Source: Solea solea
Taxonomy: Eukaryota; Chordata; Actinopteri; Pleuronectiformes; Soleidae
Direction of reading: 5' to 3'
Assembly: GCF_958295425.1 (NCBI RefSeq)
Contig: NC_081142.1
Coordinates: 14,520,821-14,584,820 of the forward strand
DNA: 64,000 nt
Shown: piece after piece, positions 61,073 to 64,000 of the stretch
Layout of the letters: each line of letters begins with the position of its first letter
Numbering within the stretch: position 1 is the first letter of the stretch
The notes under the pieces: model-generated
What the model saw: only the letters and a program-made list of their open reading frames with translations
Databases searched by the model: none
Told to the model about the DNA's origin: nothing
Made by a program: the position numbers and the translations under genes

Positions 61073-62580
61073 AATTTTGCTGCTGAAAGTCCTCAATAAG
61101 TGAACTAAATGTTATTCCAATACCACGTACAGTATGGTGGTTGTGTTTAAACATGTATTTCTCTGATAAACACTCAAATATCTTTCAGTTTTTAAGGTTA
61201 CACGTGTAGGAGCCATTTATGATGTTTTCTTTAGGCTCTTTCCTTTAGGCTCTTGCATCTTTAATTGTTGTATGTTCCATGTCTGTACAAGACACACCTG
61301 CACTTCAGCTACAGCTGTAGTCTTCATGTAACAACAGGTTCGGATCTCTCTGTGTTTATATTAGTTATTCATTAAAAAGCTGTGACCTCAAGCTTTCTTC
61401 TGTTAGATCAATGACCAGTTGCGGCTTTCCACATAAATATGAGCAACAGAAAACGCAGCTCTCAGAATATTTTTCAGACCAAATTGATCTGAAAGAAAAA
61501 GTAGAAATTGCTTTTGGGTGCTCACTCAGTTCACAGAGATAACATCTCACCGGACATGTCACACATAAATAACTAGGGGGCAATGTTCGCAAAATAACCC
61601 AGAACAACTAAAAACAACTGTTTGTCTGGTTGACTCTCATTCAAATTGAAGATTTAAAAAAAAAAACTCAAGAGACTATAGCCAGTGTTAAAAGTAAGAA
61701 ATAACGCAGTCTTAGTGCATAAAGTCTAATTATTCTCTCTCACCTTTATCCTTTTTATACACAGGGCAAAAGGCGAAAATTAAAATATACAAAAGAGTAT
61801 ACGATGCTGTCTGGGCTAGAATAAGTATTAAAAACACACTAGACACACTCTGAAATTCACACTTGAACGTTCCACTGCTTATTAAATTAACTCTGATATA
61901 CAGTCAAGCTGCATTTAACAGCAGATTATCCCATAATATCTGGTTGTTCCCTCCATACAGCGATATTTACACAGCCTAGTGATATATTGCTAAAGCACCT
62001 GCACATTTAGAAGATTAAAATAGAATTGGAAAAGTAAAATACATGTTACAGCTTCTCCTGTGACAACCTTAATGATTTAAAACCAACTGTGGTGGATAAT
62101 ATTGAAAATGTACTGACTTGTAAATTATTTCCTGTTAGTGTGTGATGCATTTTCTTAAAGATATTTCAATTGCCATTTTATTTGCAATAATAAAAGTTTT
62201 CCCAGTTTTGGGCTTAATAAAGTACAGTTATATATATCCATTACTTACATTTTTAATAAAAGAACGATCAAAAGCAGAATGGATATATTGTAGCCTTTGG
62301 TAAATGCTAATTGAAATTGAGATTTTGATTTTGAAAAACAATGACATGGAATGGAGAGCGTGCAGGTGACTGAGTACAAAGCAGTTTGTGTCACTTGTCA
62401 CATTTATTGCATTTCCTTGATCTTTCACTCATTGTCACCATACAAAAATAAGCATGACATTTCCAGACAGTCCATCCTGCTCAGTAGACATGCTGGACTA
62501 AATACAAGTCTGTGGGATTTGTGCCTTCATGCACGCTGGTCCTGAATCCCTCGGCCCCCTCTCGTCGTGCCCCCGTTGAT
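61073..62580. other. 3' region of slc5a5 and spacer
   Basis: Convergent 3' ends of slc5a5 (plus) and the gene at 62.6 kb (minus). A possible slc5a5 poly(A) signal attaaa lies near 61371. The open frame at 61607-61365 shows no domain and is not supported. Otherwise AT-rich and featureless. Confidence 0.5.
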
Positions 62581-63148
62581 TCACCACTCATCTGCGGCCC
62601 TGTTCGAGTCCTCTTCGGCCACAGCACAGTCCAGGCGCTGGACACCGGGCAGAGCCAGGTCCCTTTCGTTTAGCTTCTCCAGAAAGGACGAGAGCAGCCG
62701 TTTGTTTAAATGGTCCGTCAGGGTCCTTTCCTCTTCCAGGCGCTCCTTAGCGCCCAACTCGTCCGCCTCGGCCTCGGTGCCCGCGCTGCGCTGCGGCGGG
62801 GCCGACCCGTGGTTCAAGGACATGCCGTTGGAGTGCTCGTCCTCGCCGGCCTGCTGCTCCGCGCGTTTCCCGGCGTCCGATTCCGTCTCCATCTGTGATA
62901 TTAGGGTCGTCTGCAGGGCGGCATTCTCCAGCTCCTTCAGGCGCTTCCTGTGGAGGCCGTGGGCAGCAGCCTCGTCTCCACTCGGCCTGGTGGTGGTGGT
63001 GGTGTTGTTGTGATGAGGTGGCTCACCAGTTTCCTCCATCATGCTCTTCGTCAGTTGTTCAGACCGTAGATACGAGACACTTCTGCGACGCAGAGGGACA
63101 GGTGTCGCCCCCCTGTGGCTGCTTGATACGCCACCAACAGACACTGCC
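62581..63148 (-). CDS. Unrecognised protein, last coding exon
   Basis: A GC-rich open frame, unlike the AT-rich surroundings, that ends in a stop at 62581-62583. A plausible acceptor (ccttgtaaacag) places the exon start at 63148 with phase 2, so about 189 codons are seen and earlier exons lie right of the window. The protein starts with basic SVSYLRSEQLTKS-like sequence, then a His/Asn/Thr-rich linker, a helical HRKRLKELENAAL segment, an acidic/Gln-rich middle and a helical KERLEEERTLTDHLNKRLL stretch with heptad-like leucines (likely coiled coil). I do not recognise the family. It occupies the position of CCDC124 beside SLC5A5 in human but does not resemble it. Confidence 0.55.
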
Positions 63149-63285
63149 CTGTTTACAAGGACAGAAATAATCATTTCAAAAATGCTCCAGCACAAGTTTG
63201 GTTTGGAAAAGTTGTATCTGGACAGTATAAACAGGCTTGTTCTGATTGAAGTGATTTAACTGCAGTTACTCGAATAACTAACTTA

Positions 63286-63852
63286 CAGAGGTGGAAAGTA
63301 CTGAAATACATTTACTCACTTTACTGTAATTGAGTAGGTAATTAAGTACTTTTACTTTTGAAAGTCATTTTAAATATTTTTGCTGAAGTAAAGACTGTAC
63401 TTCACTACGTTTTGAAATCACATCCATTACTGAATAAAAAAAATCTAGGCCTGAAAAATAAATAAAAATGAAAAAACGAAACTTGTGGACAGGTGAACAA
63501 CAAGGACAGGTGAATTGGTGCTAATAAAGGTCCCTGAGTGAGTGAGAAAGTTAAAGTATTTGTGAACTTTGACCCATTTTGACTGATACATAATGTGTTG
63601 ACATATTTTATTTTGTCAGCACTTTAATTTGTGAGATGTGTCCCCTTGTCCTTTTTGCACGACACAAGAAAGAACCCCAACCTTGTTAAAAAAAGTAACT
63701 AAGTAACTTTTACCCTGAGTTAACTTTTAACAAGCTGCTGTTTTTTACTTTGAGTACATTTTAGACCAGTACTACTTTTTTTAAATCAAAAATAGTGGTA
63801 ATTTTACTTGAGTATTACGCGAGAGTATTATTTCAGCACTCTTTCCACCAGG
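63286..63852. mobile_element. Miniature DNA transposon (GGTGGAAAGTACTG termini)
   Basis: The left end cagaggtggaaagtactg is mirrored by the right end cagcactctttccacc. The arms are rich in agtacttttact / agtaacttttac-type sequence in inverted order. Such elements are common in fish and usually non-autonomous; no transposase frame is present. Target duplication unclear. Confidence 0.65.
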
Positions 63853-64000
63853 TTACTTATTACAAAATGACTCCTTTAAAAAGTAATAACAGTGCTTTAC
63901 TTATTACTTGGTATCAAAAGAGTAAGTTACAGCACTCATACATCGCATACAGCTAATTTATTTCTTTTATTATCTTGTTTTTAAAATGTAGCACTTTGAG
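63853..64000. other. Flank of miniature transposon, window end
   Basis: AT-rich, with further agtaataac / ttacttatt repeats that may belong to the same element family. No gene seen. Confidence 0.4.

Overview
The window is vertebrate nuclear DNA, almost certainly from a ray-finned (teleost) fish. Genes are multi-exon with GT-AG introns. Introns and spacers are AT-rich and carry teleost-style Tc1/mariner and hAT miniature elements, a broken Ty3/gypsy pol region, LINE tails and many microsatellites. I found no CRISPR array, operon or other prokaryotic feature, and no convincing tRNA or rRNA gene.

Layout, left to right. (1) 0.3-10.2 kb, plus strand: the 3' two-thirds of an LDL-receptor/VLDL-receptor family gene (two EGF modules, six-blade YWTD propeller, degraded third EGF, membrane anchor, short tail); its 5' exons lie left of the window. 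(2) 16.1-18.4 kb, plus: a two-exon silent Kv channel subunit matching Kv8.2 (kcnv2). (3) 18.5-25.2 kb: a transposon-rich block with a hAT miniature element, a gypsy remnant, an iteron-like array, a 22-bp tandem array and a duplicated segment split by another hAT element. (4) 25.96-27.1 kb (plus) and 31.1-32.2 kb (minus): two tail-to-tail single-coding-exon b3gnt3-like glycosyltransferases. (5) 36.1-47.8 kb, minus: a complete jak3 gene, 23 coding exons adding up to an uninterrupted 1111 codons. (6) 52.2-61.1 kb, plus: slc5a5 (sodium/iodide symporter), 15 coding exons, 591 codons. (7) 62.6-63.15 kb, minus: the last coding exon of a GC-rich gene I do not recognise.

The order b3gnt3 - jak3(-) - slc5a5(+), with jak3 and slc5a5 head to head, matches what I recall of human 19p13.11 (B3GNT3, JAK3, SLC5A5). 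The LDLR-family gene followed by kcnv2 in the same orientation resembles human 9p24 (VLDLR, KCNV2, with JAK2 farther along). The window therefore looks like a vertebrate paralogon keeping members of both arrangements. The genes do not form a pathway: they are a lipoprotein-type receptor, a photoreceptor-type K+ channel modifier, Golgi glycan-extending enzymes, a cytokine-receptor kinase and an iodide transporter.

I found no convincing new biological system. The most interesting signals are the paralogon structure, the unusual receptor (missing endocytosis motif and EGF cysteines), possible gene conversion between the b3gnt3 copies, and several unexplained repeat structures. Exon borders were read by eye from splice consensus plus reading-frame continuity; no alignment was run.
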